DNA of 64,000 nucleotides. Source: Yersinia mollaretii ATCC 43969. GTDB taxonomy: Bacteria; Pseudomonadota; Gammaproteobacteria; Enterobacterales; Enterobacteriaceae. This document shows, in pieces, positions 8,637 through 18,711 of the stretch. The stretch covers positions 3,286,001-3,350,000 of the forward strand of contig NZ_CP054043.1 of assembly GCF_013282725.1 (NCBI RefSeq). Reading direction: 5' to 3'. The stretch's first letter is position 1. Each line of letters starts with the position of its first letter. The notes under the pieces were generated by a model. That model did no database searches, had not been told where the DNA came from, and saw nothing but the letters and a program-made list of their open reading frames with translations. A program made the translations under genes and the position numbers.

Positions 8637-9422
8637 TTAGCGCCCGAGAAAGTTAGGTTTACGTTTTTCCATAAATGCGCTCATGCCTTCAAGGTAGTCA
8701 GCGCTGTCGTACACGGCGCGCCGCATACCTTGGATGCGCTCAAACTCATCTGAATTCATGGTGTGGGCTTCACCTAACACGCGAAGTTCTTCTTTGATGA
8801 CGGCAATGGCTAACGGCGCTTTTTCCGAAATGACGTGCGCCAGTTTGAGGGTGAAATCCTCCAGCTCTTGGGGTTCAACCACATGATTAAGGATGCCGAC
8901 GGAGAGCGCGCGTTGTGCGGTGATGGGCGCGGCAGTAAAAATCAACTCTTTCACAATGTGAAAACCGGCATCACGAATAAGGTTGTGGATGCCCACCAAG
9001 TTGTAAGGCACCCCCAAATTGACGGGGGTCATGGAGAAGGTCGAATTGCTACAGGCAATAATGATATCTGAACTCATAATCATCTCGAATGCGCCGCCCC
9101 AGACACTGCCCTCGACCATGGAGATAATGGGCTTAGGGTATTTTTGGATCACGCGGGTGATTTGGCGCAGTGGGTCATCATAGGAGAGGGGGTCGCGGCG
9201 GCCCGTCGGGAGTTCGCGGATGTCATGGCCGGCTGAAAACACTTTTGAACCCTCCGCCGCCCGCAAAATAATGCAGCGAATATCCGTCTTATTGAGGTCA
9301 TGCAGTGCTTGCATCAAATCATCAATAAAAACCTTGCTGAGTGCATTGAGTTTGCGCGCATGGTTGAACTCAATAATGCCCACGCGATTGGCAATCAACA
9401 CTTTTACATACTGATAAGACAT
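8637..9422 (-). CDS. scpB: Methylmalonyl-CoA decarboxylase ScpB
   Basis: This crotonase-fold enzyme of 261 residues decarboxylates methylmalonyl-CoA to propionyl-CoA. It is nearly collinear with E. coli ScpB. The oxyanion-hole segment FSAGHDIRELP lies near residues 62-72 and VEGSVWGGAFEM near 102-113. The frame can begin at GTG 9431, but GGAG at 9432-9435 is far too close to that codon and correctly placed for ATG 9422, which also gives the family N-terminus MSYQYV. Confidence 0.95.
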   Translation of the reverse strand: MSYQYVKVLIANRVGIIEFNHARKLNALSKVFIDDLMQALHDLNKTDIRCIILRAAEGSKVFSAGHDIRELPTGRRDPLSYDDPLRQITRVIQKYPKPIISMVEGSVWGGAFEMIMSSDIIIACSNSTFSMTPVNLGVPYNLVGIHNLIRDAGFHIVKELIFTAAPITAQRALSVGILNHVVEPQELEDFTLKLAHVISEKAPLAIAVIKEELRVLGEAHTMNSDEFERIQGMRRAVYDSADYLEGMSAFMEKRKPNFLGR

Positions 9423-9435
9423 AATCGTCACTCCG

Positions 9436-10431
9436 TTAATTGATCATTTTTTGCGTAATAAAATCAGTGACGTCATTAATCCCCGCCCGTGGCGAAAGTT
9501 GATTTTGACGCAGTCGATCTTCAATTTTCTGGTAGTGCTGGCGCAGGTCTGGGCGAGCAAACAGTGCCATGAGCACATTGACCTCCACCTGATGACGTAC
9601 CCAACTGAGATTTTGCTGTTGGCGTAGAGTGGCGAGTTGCCCACTCTGGGTCATGACCAACCCAAAACGTTCTATCGCCTGCCAAACCTCGCGAATTCCC
9701 CGTTTTTCAAGGGCGCTACAGCTGAGAACCTGTGGCTGCCATGCGGGGTATTTACGGCGAATGATGTGCAGCGCGCTGTGATACATATGGCGCGCGATTT
9801 CGACATTGGCGTGGTTATCGCCATCATCTTTGTTAATCACGATAAGGTCCGCCATCTCCATAATGCCTTTCTTGATGCCTTGCAGATCATCACCAGCCCC
9901 CGCGATTTGCAGCGAGATAAAGCAGTCCACCATGTCGGCGACCTCTGTTTCGGACTGCCCCACACCCACGGTCTCCACGATGATGACGTCGTAACCGGCG
10001 GCCTCGCACAATAAAATCAGCTCACGGGTGTGTTGGCTGATCCCGCCCAGATGGCCCCCTGAGGGGACTGGGCGGATAAACGCCTGTTCGGCGCGTGACA
10101 AATTCAGCATGCGGGTTTTATCGCCTAAAATGCTGCCGCCGCTGATGGGGCTGCTGGGGTCCACGGCAATCACCGCCACTTTATGCCCCTGCGCCAACAG
10201 TTCCTGACCTAGCGCCTCCAGAAAGGTGCTTTTCCCCGCCCCCGGAGTGCCCGTGATCCCCAGCCGTTTGGCCTGCCCGGTATCGGGCATGATGATGTCC
10301 AGCAGTCGGGCGCTGAGTGCCTGATGGCGGGGAAGGCGGCTCTCGACCAGTGTCATGGCCTGCGCCAACGCCGCCCGCTCTCCTTGGCGCAAACGGCGGA
10401 TGTAATCGTCAAGATTGCTGTCATTAATCAT
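9436..10431 (-). CDS. argK: MeaB/ArgK G3E GTPase chaperone of methylmalonyl-CoA mutase
   Basis: This 331-residue G3E-family P-loop GTPase protects and reloads the B12 cofactor of methylmalonyl-CoA mutase. Walker A is GTPGAGKST at residues 61-69. Further motifs are VDPSSP, the switch region ETVGVGQSE and the base-recognition motif NKDDGDN. The family N-terminus MINDSN starts at 10431, eight bases inside the end of scpA, so translation is coupled. Historically named an arginine transport kinase in E. coli; the MeaB role is better supported and fits this operon. Confidence 0.93.
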   Translation of the reverse strand: MINDSNLDDYIRRLRQGERAALAQAMTLVESRLPRHQALSARLLDIIMPDTGQAKRLGITGTPGAGKSTFLEALGQELLAQGHKVAVIAVDPSSPISGGSILGDKTRMLNLSRAEQAFIRPVPSGGHLGGISQHTRELILLCEAAGYDVIIVETVGVGQSETEVADMVDCFISLQIAGAGDDLQGIKKGIMEMADLIVINKDDGDNHANVEIARHMYHSALHIIRRKYPAWQPQVLSCSALEKRGIREVWQAIERFGLVMTQSGQLATLRQQQNLSWVRHQVEVNVLMALFARPDLRQHYQKIEDRLRQNQLSPRAGINDVTDFITQKMIN

Positions 10432-12568
10432 GATGATGGCTGATGAGCTGTAGCACATCCCTCACGCTGACTAACATCGGCGTCCCCGGCCCATAAATGG
10501 CCGCTACACCGCGCTCGCGCAAGAAAGCATAGTCCTGTGGTGGGATGACGCCGCCGGCTACCACGCAGATATCCTGCCGCTGGTATTGGCGCAGCGCCTC
10601 AATTAGCTCGGGAATCAAGGTCTTATGCCCCGCCGCCAGTGAGGAGGCACCAATGACATGCACATCATTCTCCACCGCCAGACGGGCAATCTCTTCGGGG
10701 GTGGAGAACATGGGGCTAAGATCGACATCAAAACCAAGATCGGAATAGGCGCTGGCAATCACTTTCGCGCCACGGTCATGACCATCCTGACCCATTTTGG
10801 CAATGAGAATTCTGGGGCGACGGCCATTGTCACTGAGGAAATGCTGAGTTTGCGCCAGTATCTGGTCGAACTCCTGCGCCTCTTTTTCACTCTGATGGTA
10901 GCTGCGCGCAATGACGCCAGTGACGCATTCACTCGGCACCAGATAGCGGTCAAAGGCCACTTCCATCGCGTCTGAAATCTCCCCCAATGTCGCTCGTAAT
11001 CGGGCTGCTTGCACGGCGGCTTCCAGTAAGTTTTCCTGATGCCCTGCGGCATGGCGCAGGTTGGTTAAGGCGCGTTGCACTGCTTCGTTATCCCGTTCGG
11101 CCCGGATACGTTTCAGTTGGGCAATTTGTTCATTGCGCACTTTCACGTTGTCAATTTCCAATACCTCGGTTTCAGCCTCTTTGGCTAATTTGTACTTATT
11201 CACGCCGACAATGACGCGTTTGCCTTGGTCAATAAGGGATTGCTGATCCGCCGACGCCTCTTCAATCATGCGTTTAGGCAGCCCCACCTCAATAGCTTTT
11301 GCCATGCCGCCGACATCATCGATCTGTTGGATAATGGTGCGGGCCTGTTTGACCATTTGGTCGGTAAGTGACTCGACAAAATAGGAGCCGGCCAGCGGGT
11401 CGATGGTGCGACAAATCGCCGACTCCTCCTGAATGATAATTTGGGTGTTACGCGCAATGCGGGCGGAGAAATCCGTTGGCAGGCCGAGCGCTTCATCAAA
11501 GGCGTTGGTATGCAGGGATTGCGTGCCGCCGAGTGTGGCACCCAATGCTTCGATGGTGGTGCGGATGATATTGTTGTAGGGATCTTGCTCGGTCAGACTC
11601 CAGCCAGAGGTTTGGCAGTGGGTGCGCAGGGCCAATGATTTGGGGTCAGTGGCACCAAATTGGCTCACGGCCTCACTCCAAAGGTAGCGCGCAGCCCGTA
11701 ACATGGCGATGTTCATAAACAGATCCATGCCAATGCCAAAAAAGAAGGAGAGGCGAGGGGCAAAATCATCAATATTTAACCCGGCGTGCACTGCGGCGTT
11801 GATGTACTCAATGCCATCGGCGATAGTAAAGGCCACTTGCTGCACACAGTTCGCCCCCGCTTCCCCCATGTGGTAACCGCTAATACTGATGGTGTTAAAA
11901 CGCGGCATATTCTGGGAACTCCACGCGATAATGTCCGAAATAATGCGCATCGAGGGTTTCGGCGGGTAAATATAGGTGTTGCGGCACAGATACTCTTTCA
12001 GAATGTCATTTTGAATGGTGCCAGTGAGGAGTGCAGGGGCCACGCCTTGCTCTTCGGCGGCAACAATGTAAAACGCCAAAATAGGCAGCACCGCGCCATT
12101 CATGGTCATCGAGACTGACATCTTATCCAGCGGGATTTGGTCGAACAGGACTTTCATATCCTCAACCGTATCAATCGCCACCCCCGCTTTGCCCACATCA
12201 CCGGACACGCGCGGGTTATCTGAGTCGTAACCGCGATGGGTGGCAAGGTCAAAGGCCACAGATAACCCTTTTTGTCCCGCCGCCAGATTTCGGCGGTAGA
12301 AGGCATTCGAATCTTTCGCGGTTGAAAAACCGGCATATTGGCGAATGGTCCACGGCTGTGCGGCATACATGGTGGCCCGTGGCCCTCTGACATAAGGGGC
12401 GATACCGGGAAGTGACCCGGTCACCTCCAACCCATCCAGATCACTGGCGGTATACAGTGGTTTTACCGCGATCCCTTCCGCCGTGTTACTGACTAAATCA
12501 GCAATATTGATGCCTCGCCTGTTCAGCTCTTTATTAGCAAGGTTTTCCCATTCACGAATATCGACCAT
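10424..12568 (-). CDS. scpA: Adenosylcobalamin-dependent methylmalonyl-CoA mutase ScpA
   Basis: This 714-residue single-chain mutase interconverts succinyl-CoA and (R)-methylmalonyl-CoA. The N-terminal TIM-barrel domain carries the substrate segment near [20 protein letters not shown]. The C-terminal B12 domain has the base-off DxHxxG motif at D595, H597 and G600, with the partner motif GASSLAAGH downstream. GAGGAG eight bases before the ATG is an excellent ribosome site. It leads scpA-argK-scpB-scpC and implies access to cobalamin. Confidence 0.97.
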   Translation of the reverse strand: MVDIREWENLANKELNRRGINIADLVSNTAEGIAVKPLYTASDLDGLEVTGSLPGIAPYVRGPRATMYAAQPWTIRQYAGFSTAKDSNAFYRRNLAAGQKGLSVAFDLATHRGYDSDNPRVSGDVGKAGVAIDTVEDMKVLFDQIPLDKMSVSMTMNGAVLPILAFYIVAAEEQGVAPALLTGTIQNDILKEYLCRNTYIYPPKPSMRIISDIIAWSSQNMPRFNTISISGYHMGEAGANCVQQVAFTIADGIEYINAAVHAGLNIDDFAPRLSFFFGIGMDLFMNIAMLRAARYLWSEAVSQFGATDPKSLALRTHCQTSGWSLTEQDPYNNIIRTTIEALGATLGGTQSLHTNAFDEALGLPTDFSARIARNTQIIIQEESAICRTIDPLAGSYFVESLTDQMVKQARTIIQQIDDVGGMAKAIEVGLPKRMIEEASADQQSLIDQGKRVIVGVNKYKLAKEAETEVLEIDNVKVRNEQIAQLKRIRAERDNEAVQRALTNLRHAAGHQENLLEAAVQAARLRATLGEISDAMEVAFDRYLVPSECVTGVIARSYHQSEKEAQEFDQILAQTQHFLSDNGRRPRILIAKMGQDGHDRGAKVIASAYSDLGFDVDLSPMFSTPEEIARLAVENDVHVIGASSLAAGHKTLIPELIEALRQYQRQDICVVAGGVIPPQDYAFLRERGVAAIYGPGTPMLVSVRDVLQLISHHHD

Positions 12569-12798
12569 TAACCTGACTCCTCATTCTGACAACAGAATTC
12601 CTATCGAGGAGAGTGAAACTTCCTCAATGAAGGCTTTTGATTTTATTTAAGTAAGCGCTTTTTGATGGGTGTTGTCGCTGGCAAAAAAGAACAGGGTTGA
12701 CCGTCATTATTGGACGGGGGAAATGGGGCTAATCTGTGGTTTTGTTCATACTTTTTTATGAAAAATCATTTTCAGGCGAAATGTTGGAGGCATAAAAA

Positions 12799-12837
12799 AG
12801 CACCCTGACTGGTTGGGTTGCCAACTTTTGGGGTGCT
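12799..12837 (-). terminator. Terminator of yniA
   Basis: On the reverse strand AGCACCC and GGGTGCT form the outer stem, with an inner GTTGG/CCAAC stem, followed by TTTTTTATG. It lies about 20 bases after the yniA stop and upstream of scpA. Confidence 0.8.
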
Positions 12838-12856
12838 GCTTTTCTGGTGCGGAGAG

Positions 12857-13726
12857 CTAGAAGTGTTCGGGATGCAGCAGTTGCTCAACGGCCTTTTGTG
12901 CATTAAGCCAGTGTTGGCCGCCAAACAGATTACTGCGATTCAATAAGTAATAGAGCTGATAAATCGGCTGCCGCTCGATAAAGTCGGTAGGGAGCGGCCA
13001 AACACTCTGATAACCATCGTAAATTTGGGCGGGTAGAGCGGGGTAGAGTGGCAGCATGGAGAGATCACACTCCCGATCACCCCAATAGCAGGCGGGATCA
13101 AAAATCACCGGCCCATTGGTGCTGGCGGCGCAGTTAGCGGGCCATAAATCGCCATGTAGCAAGGAAGGTTGCGGCTGGTGGCTCTGTAAACGCTCCTGAA
13201 CCAGCGCGGTAATTTGGTCAATATCACCAAACGACATGCCTTTTTCAGCGGCTAACTGTAATTGCCAACCGATTCGCTGTTCAGCAAAGAATTGCGCCCA
13301 GCGGCGTTGCCAGCTATTGGGTTGCGGGGTCGTGGCTAAATCATTATCAAAATCCAGCCCGAATTGCAGTTGCTCACTCCATTGATGTAAATGCGCCAAT
13401 TGCTGACCTAAGCAGTATGCATTGTGGGCATCAAGTGGTTTAAGGGGGACGTATTCAAGGAGCAGGAAGCTGTAATCACGATCACTGCCCACACCATAGA
13501 CTTCAGGCACTTGGACCGTTTTACTGCGCGCTAATAAGGATAGCTGATCGGCTTCAGCGGTAAATATCGGCAGCATCTCACGGGCATCACATTTGACGAA
13601 AACCTCAGTTTCACCATAACTGAGACGCCAGGCTTCATGAATATCCCCGCCCGGTAATTCGGTTCTTTCCCGAATTTCAGCAGGGCCAAGGTATTCACCT
13701 AACAGACGATTTACTGCTTGCCACAT
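12857..13726 (-). CDS. yniA: Fructosamine/ketosamine kinase family protein YniA
   Basis: This 289-residue member of the fructosamine-3-kinase family (protein-kinase-like fold) phosphorylates glycated amines and favours deglycation. The catalytic loop HGDLWPANC near residues 202-210 and the metal-binding motif FDPACYWGDRECDLSM near 220-235 are intact. In E. coli yniA, yniB and yniC are neighbours; here the scp operon and a LysR gene separate yniA from yniB. The start ATG is preceded by GGGGTGAACC. Confidence 0.92.
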   Translation of the reverse strand: MWQAVNRLLGEYLGPAEIRERTELPGGDIHEAWRLSYGETEVFVKCDAREMLPIFTAEADQLSLLARSKTVQVPEVYGVGSDRDYSFLLLEYVPLKPLDAHNAYCLGQQLAHLHQWSEQLQFGLDFDNDLATTPQPNSWQRRWAQFFAEQRIGWQLQLAAEKGMSFGDIDQITALVQERLQSHQPQPSLLHGDLWPANCAASTNGPVIFDPACYWGDRECDLSMLPLYPALPAQIYDGYQSVWPLPTDFIERQPIYQLYYLLNRSNLFGGQHWLNAQKAVEQLLHPEHF

Positions 13727-13752
13727 GGTTCACCCCCTATCAGCTTGCCAGT

Positions 13753-13837
13753 TATATCCTTCGAACTGAGTCGCAAGGCTGTTAGCGACCTTCACTTGCC
13801 GCTGACCTGCAACGCTCATGACTTTGGGTAGATATCA
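13753..13837. repeat. Internally deleted ERIC-like repeat
   Basis: The left end (TATATCCTTCGAACTG, then GGCTGTTAGCGACCTTCACT) and the right end (GCTGACCTGCAAC, then GACTTTGGGTA) resemble the two outer arms of the yersinial ERIC element. The central part around the conserved CCCCAGTCACTTA is missing. Assigned by eye from the consensus I remember. Confidence 0.5.
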
Positions 13838-14023
13838 TTAGGTTAGCTTTTTTGTTGTGTAAAAAACAAGCGCTAACGCACAGGGATACCCACGTGGGAT
13901 CAAACAAAAGACTGATTCTGCTGCCGATTCGTGACATATTTTTTTTCGTGTTGATGGCCACAGCCATGACGCAAAAAAAAACTCACGGCAGAAATAGACG
14001 AGATGTATTGCTAAGAGTAATCA

Positions 14024-14048
14024 ATAAGCCGTGAAAATCACGGCTTAT
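14024..14048. terminator. Hairpin after yfeD
   Basis: A perfect 11-bp stem, ATAAGCCGTGA and TCACGGCTTAT, with a 3-base loop, lies about 20 bases beyond the yfeD stop. The stem is symmetric and AT-rich at its base. It probably ends the yfeABCD transcript. Confidence 0.75.
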
Positions 14049-14066
14049 CAATAGAGACACAATAGA

Positions 14067-14960
14067 TTATAGCAGATTACCTTTTGGCGCGTTTTCAGCA
14101 CTGTCGGCTTTGCTTTGCGGTATCATCTGGCGGCCTTGCACCGGTTTTATATGGCTGTAAATCAGGGCAATCACAAAGAATAACGCCTGAATGATCACGA
14201 TACAGGGGCCAGTGGCACCATCAATATGGAAACTGATCAACGTCCCTAGCACACAGGCGACAACCGACACCAGTGTGGCCACAATCAACATCCGATCAAA
14301 GCTGCGACAGAGCATAAAGGCGATGATGCCGGGCGCTATCAGCATGGCGATCACCAAAATAACCCCTACCGCCTGTAATGACGCCACAATCGTCAAGGCC
14401 AGCAGGCAAAGCAGACCATAGTGCAGAAACTTGACCGGCAACCCAATCACTCGTGCATGGTTGGGATCAAAGCAATACAGCATAAAGTCTTTACGTTTGA
14501 GTAGCACCACTAACAGGGTAAATCCGGCGATCCACAAGGTTTGCTTCAGTTCAGCAAGTGAAATACCCAGCATATTACCGAATAAAATATGGCTGAGGTG
14601 CTGGTCGGTATCCATGCGAGAGAACATCACTAAACCAAATGCAAACATGCCGGAGAATACAATCCCCATCACGGTATCTTCTTTGACCCGGCTATGCTCT
14701 TTTAAATAGCCTGTGGCAACCGCACAGAATATCCCTGAGACAAAGGCGCCGATGACCAACGGAATGCCGAGCCAAAAGGCCAGCACAATCCCCGGTAACA
14801 CGGCATGAGAGATAGCATCTCCCATCAATGACCAGCCTTTTAACACCAAGTAACAAGAGAGCACGGCACACACCACGCCGGTAATGATTGCCGCGACGAT
14901 CGCCCGCTGCATAAAGGGGTAGGCGAAAGGTTCGCTGACCAGACTGAACAATGTATTCAT
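14067..14960 (-). CDS. yfeD: Iron/manganese ABC permease YfeD
   Basis: This 297-residue membrane permease of the ABC-3 (ZnuB/SitD) family pairs with YfeC in the Yfe Fe2+/Mn2+ importer. About eight hydrophobic segments and the family segment LKGWSLMGDAISHAVLPG (residues 42-59) are visible. ATG at 14960 overlaps the yfeC stop in an ATGA arrangement. It is the last gene of yfeABCD and is followed by a strong hairpin. The polar C-terminal tail (about residues 273-297) is probably cytoplasmic. Confidence 0.94.
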   Translation of the reverse strand: MNTLFSLVSEPFAYPFMQRAIVAAIITGVVCAVLSCYLVLKGWSLMGDAISHAVLPGIVLAFWLGIPLVIGAFVSGIFCAVATGYLKEHSRVKEDTVMGIVFSGMFAFGLVMFSRMDTDQHLSHILFGNMLGISLAELKQTLWIAGFTLLVVLLKRKDFMLYCFDPNHARVIGLPVKFLHYGLLCLLALTIVASLQAVGVILVIAMLIAPGIIAFMLCRSFDRMLIVATLVSVVACVLGTLISFHIDGATGPCIVIIQALFFVIALIYSHIKPVQGRQMIPQSKADSAENAPKGNLL

Positions 14961-15841
14961 ACATTATCCTCCGGCAGGTGTGGCAACGGATGGCGGCGCT
15001 TTTGGCGCGTACGATAACGGGTTGCCAACAATCCATGTTTAGGGGCAAAGACAAAGGCCAGCAGGAACACCACGGTTTGTAAGGTGACAATCACCCCTCC
15101 GGTTGCGCCATCCAGATAGAAGCTGAGATAGGCACCAAAGGCACTGGTAAAAGCTCCAATAGCGATGGCGATGATCAATAAGCGGCCAAAACGGTCGGTG
15201 AGTAAGTAGGCGGTCGCCCCCGGCGTCACCACCATGGCAATCACCAAAATGGCCCCCACGGTCTGCAAGGCCGCAACAGTACAGGCGCTAAGCAGGGTGA
15301 AAAACAGAATTTTTAACTTCAGTGGCGATAACCCAATCGACATGGCGTGGCTTTCATCGAAAAACACCGCCAGCAGGTCTTTCCAGATCAGGCATAAAAT
15401 CACAAAAGAGATCAAAATAATGATCTCTACCTGCAACACATCTTCATCGGCTATCCCCAAAATATTGCCGAAGATGATCGACTGCACATTGACGGAGGTG
15501 GGGTTGAGCGAAACAATTAATAGCCCCACGGCAAAAAATGTGGAGAAGATAAAACCGATGATGGCATCTTCACGCAGGCGGGTAATGTGGCGGACGAGCG
15601 TCATCGCCAGTGCCGCGAGCATACCGGTAAAGAATGCGCCGGCGGCATAAGGCAATCCAAGCGCGTAAGCTCCCGCAACACCGGGAACGACGGAGTGCGA
15701 TAGCGCATCTCCCATCAGCGACCAGCCTTTCAGCATCAGGTAAGCCGATAGAAATGCGCAGACCGCGCCGACAATCGCACTCACCCAGATAGCCTTCACC
15801 ATGTAGTTGTAGTTAAAGGGTTGCAGCAAAAGTTCCAGCAT
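14957..15841 (-). CDS. yfeC: Iron/manganese ABC permease YfeC
   Basis: This 294-residue ABC-3 family permease is homologous to its neighbour YfeD: both carry the segment LKGWSLMGDA(L/I)SHSVVPG or its variant near residues 40-58. It forms half of the membrane channel. It starts where yfeB ends (one shared base) and overlaps yfeD by four bases, so the genes are translationally coupled. The C-terminus ends in a basic, His-containing tail (TRQKRRHPLPHLP). Confidence 0.94.
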   Translation of the reverse strand: MLELLLQPFNYNYMVKAIWVSAIVGAVCAFLSAYLMLKGWSLMGDALSHSVVPGVAGAYALGLPYAAGAFFTGMLAALAMTLVRHITRLREDAIIGFIFSTFFAVGLLIVSLNPTSVNVQSIIFGNILGIADEDVLQVEIIILISFVILCLIWKDLLAVFFDESHAMSIGLSPLKLKILFFTLLSACTVAALQTVGAILVIAMVVTPGATAYLLTDRFGRLLIIAIAIGAFTSAFGAYLSFYLDGATGGVIVTLQTVVFLLAFVFAPKHGLLATRYRTRQKRRHPLPHLPEDNV

Positions 15842-16731
15842 TAGGGGTTATCCTCCTTTGACTGGCTCTGGGCTGGCGGGTCATTTTTAGTGTGACCATA
15901 AAACACCGCTGGGCGCTCATCATCGGTTATCACAGTGACGGTGCGAGGGTCATTGTCGTCATGCAGCGCGCTACCCGACAGGTTGATATGGCGCAAGACG
16001 CCGCCAAAGGTCATTTCGAGATTCTTCTGCGTAAAGGTGGTTTCGGTGGGGCCGGCGGCCAGTACAGTCTGATTAATCAGAATAACGTGATCGCAAAACT
16101 CCGGCACGCTGCCGAGGTTATGGGTTGAAACCAGAATGAGGTGACCTTCATCGCGCAGCGCGCGCAGCAGATCAATGATGGCATTCTCTGTTTTAACATC
16201 AACGCCAGTGAAAGGCTCATCCAGCAGCAATACCGAACCTTGCTGGGCCAGCGCGCGGGCCAAAAAGACTCGCTTTTTCTGCCCACCCGAAAGCTCGCCA
16301 ATTTGCCGTGACCGTAATTCGGTTAAGCCAACGCGCTCAATGGCTTTATCGACAATGGTTTTATCTTCGCGGCTTGGGATCCGCAGAAAATTCATTTTGC
16401 CGTAGCGGCCCATCATCACGACATCTTCGACTAATACCGGAAAGTTCCAGTCCACATCTTCAGTTTGCGGGACGTAGGCGATGGTATTTTGCTTCAAGGC
16501 GTGACTGACCGGCTTCTGACTGAGTTCCACTTTGCCGACGCTGGGTTTGACCAGCCCCATGATGCTTTTAAACAGGGTCGATTTACCACTGCCGTTGACC
16601 CCGACCAGCGCACAGATAGTCCCGCCAGTGAGTGAAAAACTGGCGTCATAAATAGCAGTATGCCCATTGTTATAGGTGACAGTGACATTATCCACTATCA
16701 GTTCAGGGCGGACAAAAACAGCTTGGCTCAT
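15841..16731 (-). CDS. yfeB: Iron/manganese ABC transporter ATPase YfeB
   Basis: This 296-residue ABC ATPase energises Yfe import. Walker A is GVNGSGKST at residues 44-52, the signature is LSGGQKKR near 147-154 and Walker B is [10 protein letters not shown] near 168-177, with the switch His in STHN. A polar C-terminal extension of about 45 residues follows the core fold. It overlaps yfeA by four bases. Confidence 0.96.
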   Translation of the reverse strand: MSQAVFVRPELIVDNVTVTYNNGHTAIYDASFSLTGGTICALVGVNGSGKSTLFKSIMGLVKPSVGKVELSQKPVSHALKQNTIAYVPQTEDVDWNFPVLVEDVVMMGRYGKMNFLRIPSREDKTIVDKAIERVGLTELRSRQIGELSGGQKKRVFLARALAQQGSVLLLDEPFTGVDVKTENAIIDLLRALRDEGHLILVSTHNLGSVPEFCDHVILINQTVLAAGPTETTFTQKNLEMTFGGVLRHINLSGSALHDDNDPRTVTVITDDERPAVFYGHTKNDPPAQSQSKEDNP

Positions 16732-17696
16732 TGACCAAATCCTTTCGCGATAGTTTGCACCGTGGTGTTAATCAGGTCGATATAGGTCGGGACCGGACCT
16801 TTTTCATTTGACAACGAATCAACATATAACACCCCGCCATAGAGCGCACCGGTTTCTTTGCTCACCTGTTTGGCGGGTTTATCGGAAATAGTGCTCTCGC
16901 TGAATATCACGGGGATTTTATTGGCGCGAATGGTGTCAATGACACGGCGCACTTGCTGTGGCGAACCTTGCTCATCGGCATTGATAGGCCATAAATAGAC
17001 CTCTTTAAGGCCATAATCTTTCGCTAAATAGCTAAACGCCCCTTCACTGGTGACCAGCCAACGCTGCTCTGCCGGAATGCGCGACAGGCGCTCACGTAGC
17101 GGGGCGTCTAGCGCGGCGATTTTCTCGGCATAGGCTTTGGCATTGCGATTATAGGTATCAGCATGGGCAGGGTCGTGCTCCACCAGCGCCTTGCGGATAT
17201 TCTCTATATAAATAAGGGCATTGGATGGCGACATCCAAGCGTGAGGATTAGGAATACCGGTATATGGCCCTTCACGGATGGGTAACGGAGTAATGCCATC
17301 GGTCACCACCACGGAGGGGACATCTTTAATATTTTCGAAGAAGCGCTCAAACCAGCGCTCTAGATTCATGCCATTCCATAAAATCAAGTCCGCAGACTGT
17401 GCTTTTACGATATCCCGTGGCGTGGGTTGATAGTCATGAATTTCAGCGCCGGGTTTGGTGATCGACTCGACCACGGCGGCATCACCGGCGACATTTTGCG
17501 CGATATCCTGAATAATTGTGAACGTCGTCACAACTTTGAATTTCTTTTCCGGATCGTGAGGCTTATTTTCGGCCAATGCCGAGGTACTGATCAGTGATGA
17601 AAATGCAACAAACAAAAACAAGGTGATAACCGATAAAAAACGCGGTGTTGGGCGGCGAATGGGGCGCAGGTAGGGTATTTTTTGCTTAGTAAACAT
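16728..17696 (-). CDS. yfeA: Periplasmic iron/manganese-binding protein YfeA
   Basis: This cluster A-I solute-binding protein delivers Fe2+ or Mn2+ to YfeBCD. After a basic start there is a hydrophobic signal region (about residues 20-40, ending STSALA). The four metal ligands of the family are visible in order: His in EIHDYQ, His in NPHAWMS, Glu in SEGAF and Asp in YVDSLS. The open frame extends upstream through the Fur box, so ATG 17696 with AAGGGA in front was chosen, giving 322 residues. It leads yfeABCD. Confidence 0.95.
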   Translation of the reverse strand: MFTKQKIPYLRPIRRPTPRFLSVITLFLFVAFSSLISTSALAENKPHDPEKKFKVVTTFTIIQDIAQNVAGDAAVVESITKPGAEIHDYQPTPRDIVKAQSADLILWNGMNLERWFERFFENIKDVPSVVVTDGITPLPIREGPYTGIPNPHAWMSPSNALIYIENIRKALVEHDPAHADTYNRNAKAYAEKIAALDAPLRERLSRIPAEQRWLVTSEGAFSYLAKDYGLKEVYLWPINADEQGSPQQVRRVIDTIRANKIPVIFSESTISDKPAKQVSKETGALYGGVLYVDSLSNEKGPVPTYIDLINTTVQTIAKGFGQ

Positions 17697-17719
17697 GGCG
17701 ATGTTCCCTTTTCTTAAAT

Positions 17720-17738
17720 GAAAATGATTATCAATATC
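17720..17738. promoter_or_regulatory. Fur box controlling yfeABCD
   Basis: The 19-mer GAAAATGATTATCAATATC matches 16 of 19 bases of the Fur consensus. It lies 24 bases upstream of the yfeA start. This agrees with the known Fur (iron and manganese) control of yfe in Yersinia. Confidence 0.9.
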
Positions 17739-17907
17739 ATTTGAGGCCAAGTCAAGCCTTGCCATACAATAAACTAAAACTTACGGATAGTTACCGAATA
17801 TAGACTGATCATTATGTTGATAATGGTCAAACTAGGCCAAAAAATCTATTTGGGTGAGGTGACAACTTGTATATGCTACAAAACGGCTTATCAGCGCGGG
17901 GAATACT

Positions 17908-18570
17908 GTGAATCCAAAAGTCGGTTGCCTAATGGCAATTTTATTGCTGGCGGGGTGTGCTAAACAAACTCCGCCACCGCAAGCAAATAACGGGTGGCTA
18001 AAGAAAGTACCACCGGGTGGTTTCCTAAACGAACCTAAAAGCAGCGCGGGTTCAACGACAGTCGCCTACAGCGATGTGATTAAACAAGCGGCCAGCCATT
18101 ACGGCGTTGATGAAACATTGATTAAAGCGATTATTCAGGTGGAGTCGGGTTACAATCCTGATGTGGTGAGTACCTCAAATGCGGTCGGTTTGATGCAGAT
18201 AAAAGCCTCTACTGCGGGTCGTGATGCATACCGAATGAAAGGGCGCAATGGTCAACCGAGTTCGGGTGAGTTAAAAGATCCGGTGAAGAATATTGATATT
18301 GGGACGGCTTATATCAATATTTTGCAGAACCAGCAGTTAGCCGGGATCAGTGATCCGCAAACTTTGCGTTATGCCACTATCGTCTCTTATGCCAATGGCG
18401 CGGGGGCCATGCTGCGGACGTTCTCATCAGATAAACGTCTAGCAGTGAATAAGATTAATAGTCTTAGCCCGAACGAGTTTTATCAGCATATACAAAAGAA
18501 GCATCCGGCTGCGCAAGCACCACGTTATTTGTGGAAAGTGGATACCGCTTACCGGGCGATGTCAGAATAA
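17908..18570 (+). CDS. emtA: Membrane-bound endo-lytic murein transglycosylase EmtA (MltE)
   Basis: This outer-membrane lipoprotein of 220 residues cleaves peptidoglycan glycan strands. Lipobox LLAGC puts the acylated Cys at 17. The SLT/goose-type lysozyme domain has the catalytic Glu in VESGYNP (E79), followed by SNAVGLMQIKAST and SYANGAGAMLRTF, all matching E. coli EmtA. It starts at GTG 17908 behind GGGGA, because the later ATG would leave no signal-peptide n-region. It is divergent from yfeA. Confidence 0.93.
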   Translation: MNPKVGCLMAILLLAGCAKQTPPPQANNGWLKKVPPGGFLNEPKSSAGSTTVAYSDVIKQAASHYGVDETLIKAIIQVESGYNPDVVSTSNAVGLMQIKASTAGRDAYRMKGRNGQPSSGELKDPVKNIDIGTAYINILQNQQLAGISDPQTLRYATIVSYANGAGAMLRTFSSDKRLAVNKINSLSPNEFYQHIQKKHPAAQAPRYLWKVDTAYRAMSE

Positions 18571-18576
18571 TATTAA

Positions 18577-18687
18577 AACGCTAACCGATGTCGTTTATAG
18601 GCACTGTTACTTATGGCCGCAGTCACTTCTGGCCGTAACAAGATCTAGCATTAACAACATTTAGCAGTATCAACATCGGCTAGCGTT
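18577..18687. repeat. Long inverted repeat between emtA and the marC-like gene
   Basis: AACGCTAACCGATG (18577-18590) and CATCGGCTAGCGTT (18674-18687) pair at 13 of 14 positions across an 83-base spacer. TCTCTCTTC follows. It lies between two convergent genes and may act as a terminator or a structured transcript end. Confidence 0.7.
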
Positions 18688-18711
18688 TCTCTCTTCAATC
18701 TTACAATGTGT

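Larger units (their letters stand above)
13727..14066. other. Intergenic region between yniA and yfeD
   Basis: This 340-base stretch holds no convincing gene. A 60-codon forward frame at 13852-14034 has no ribosome site and no recognisable features. It contains a shortened ERIC-like repeat (13753-13837) and the strong hairpin at 14024-14048. Confidence 0.7.

Noticed and set aside
13852..14034. 60-codon forward frame
   Set aside because: Lies over AT-rich intergenic DNA and part of the yfeD-side hairpin; no ribosome site.
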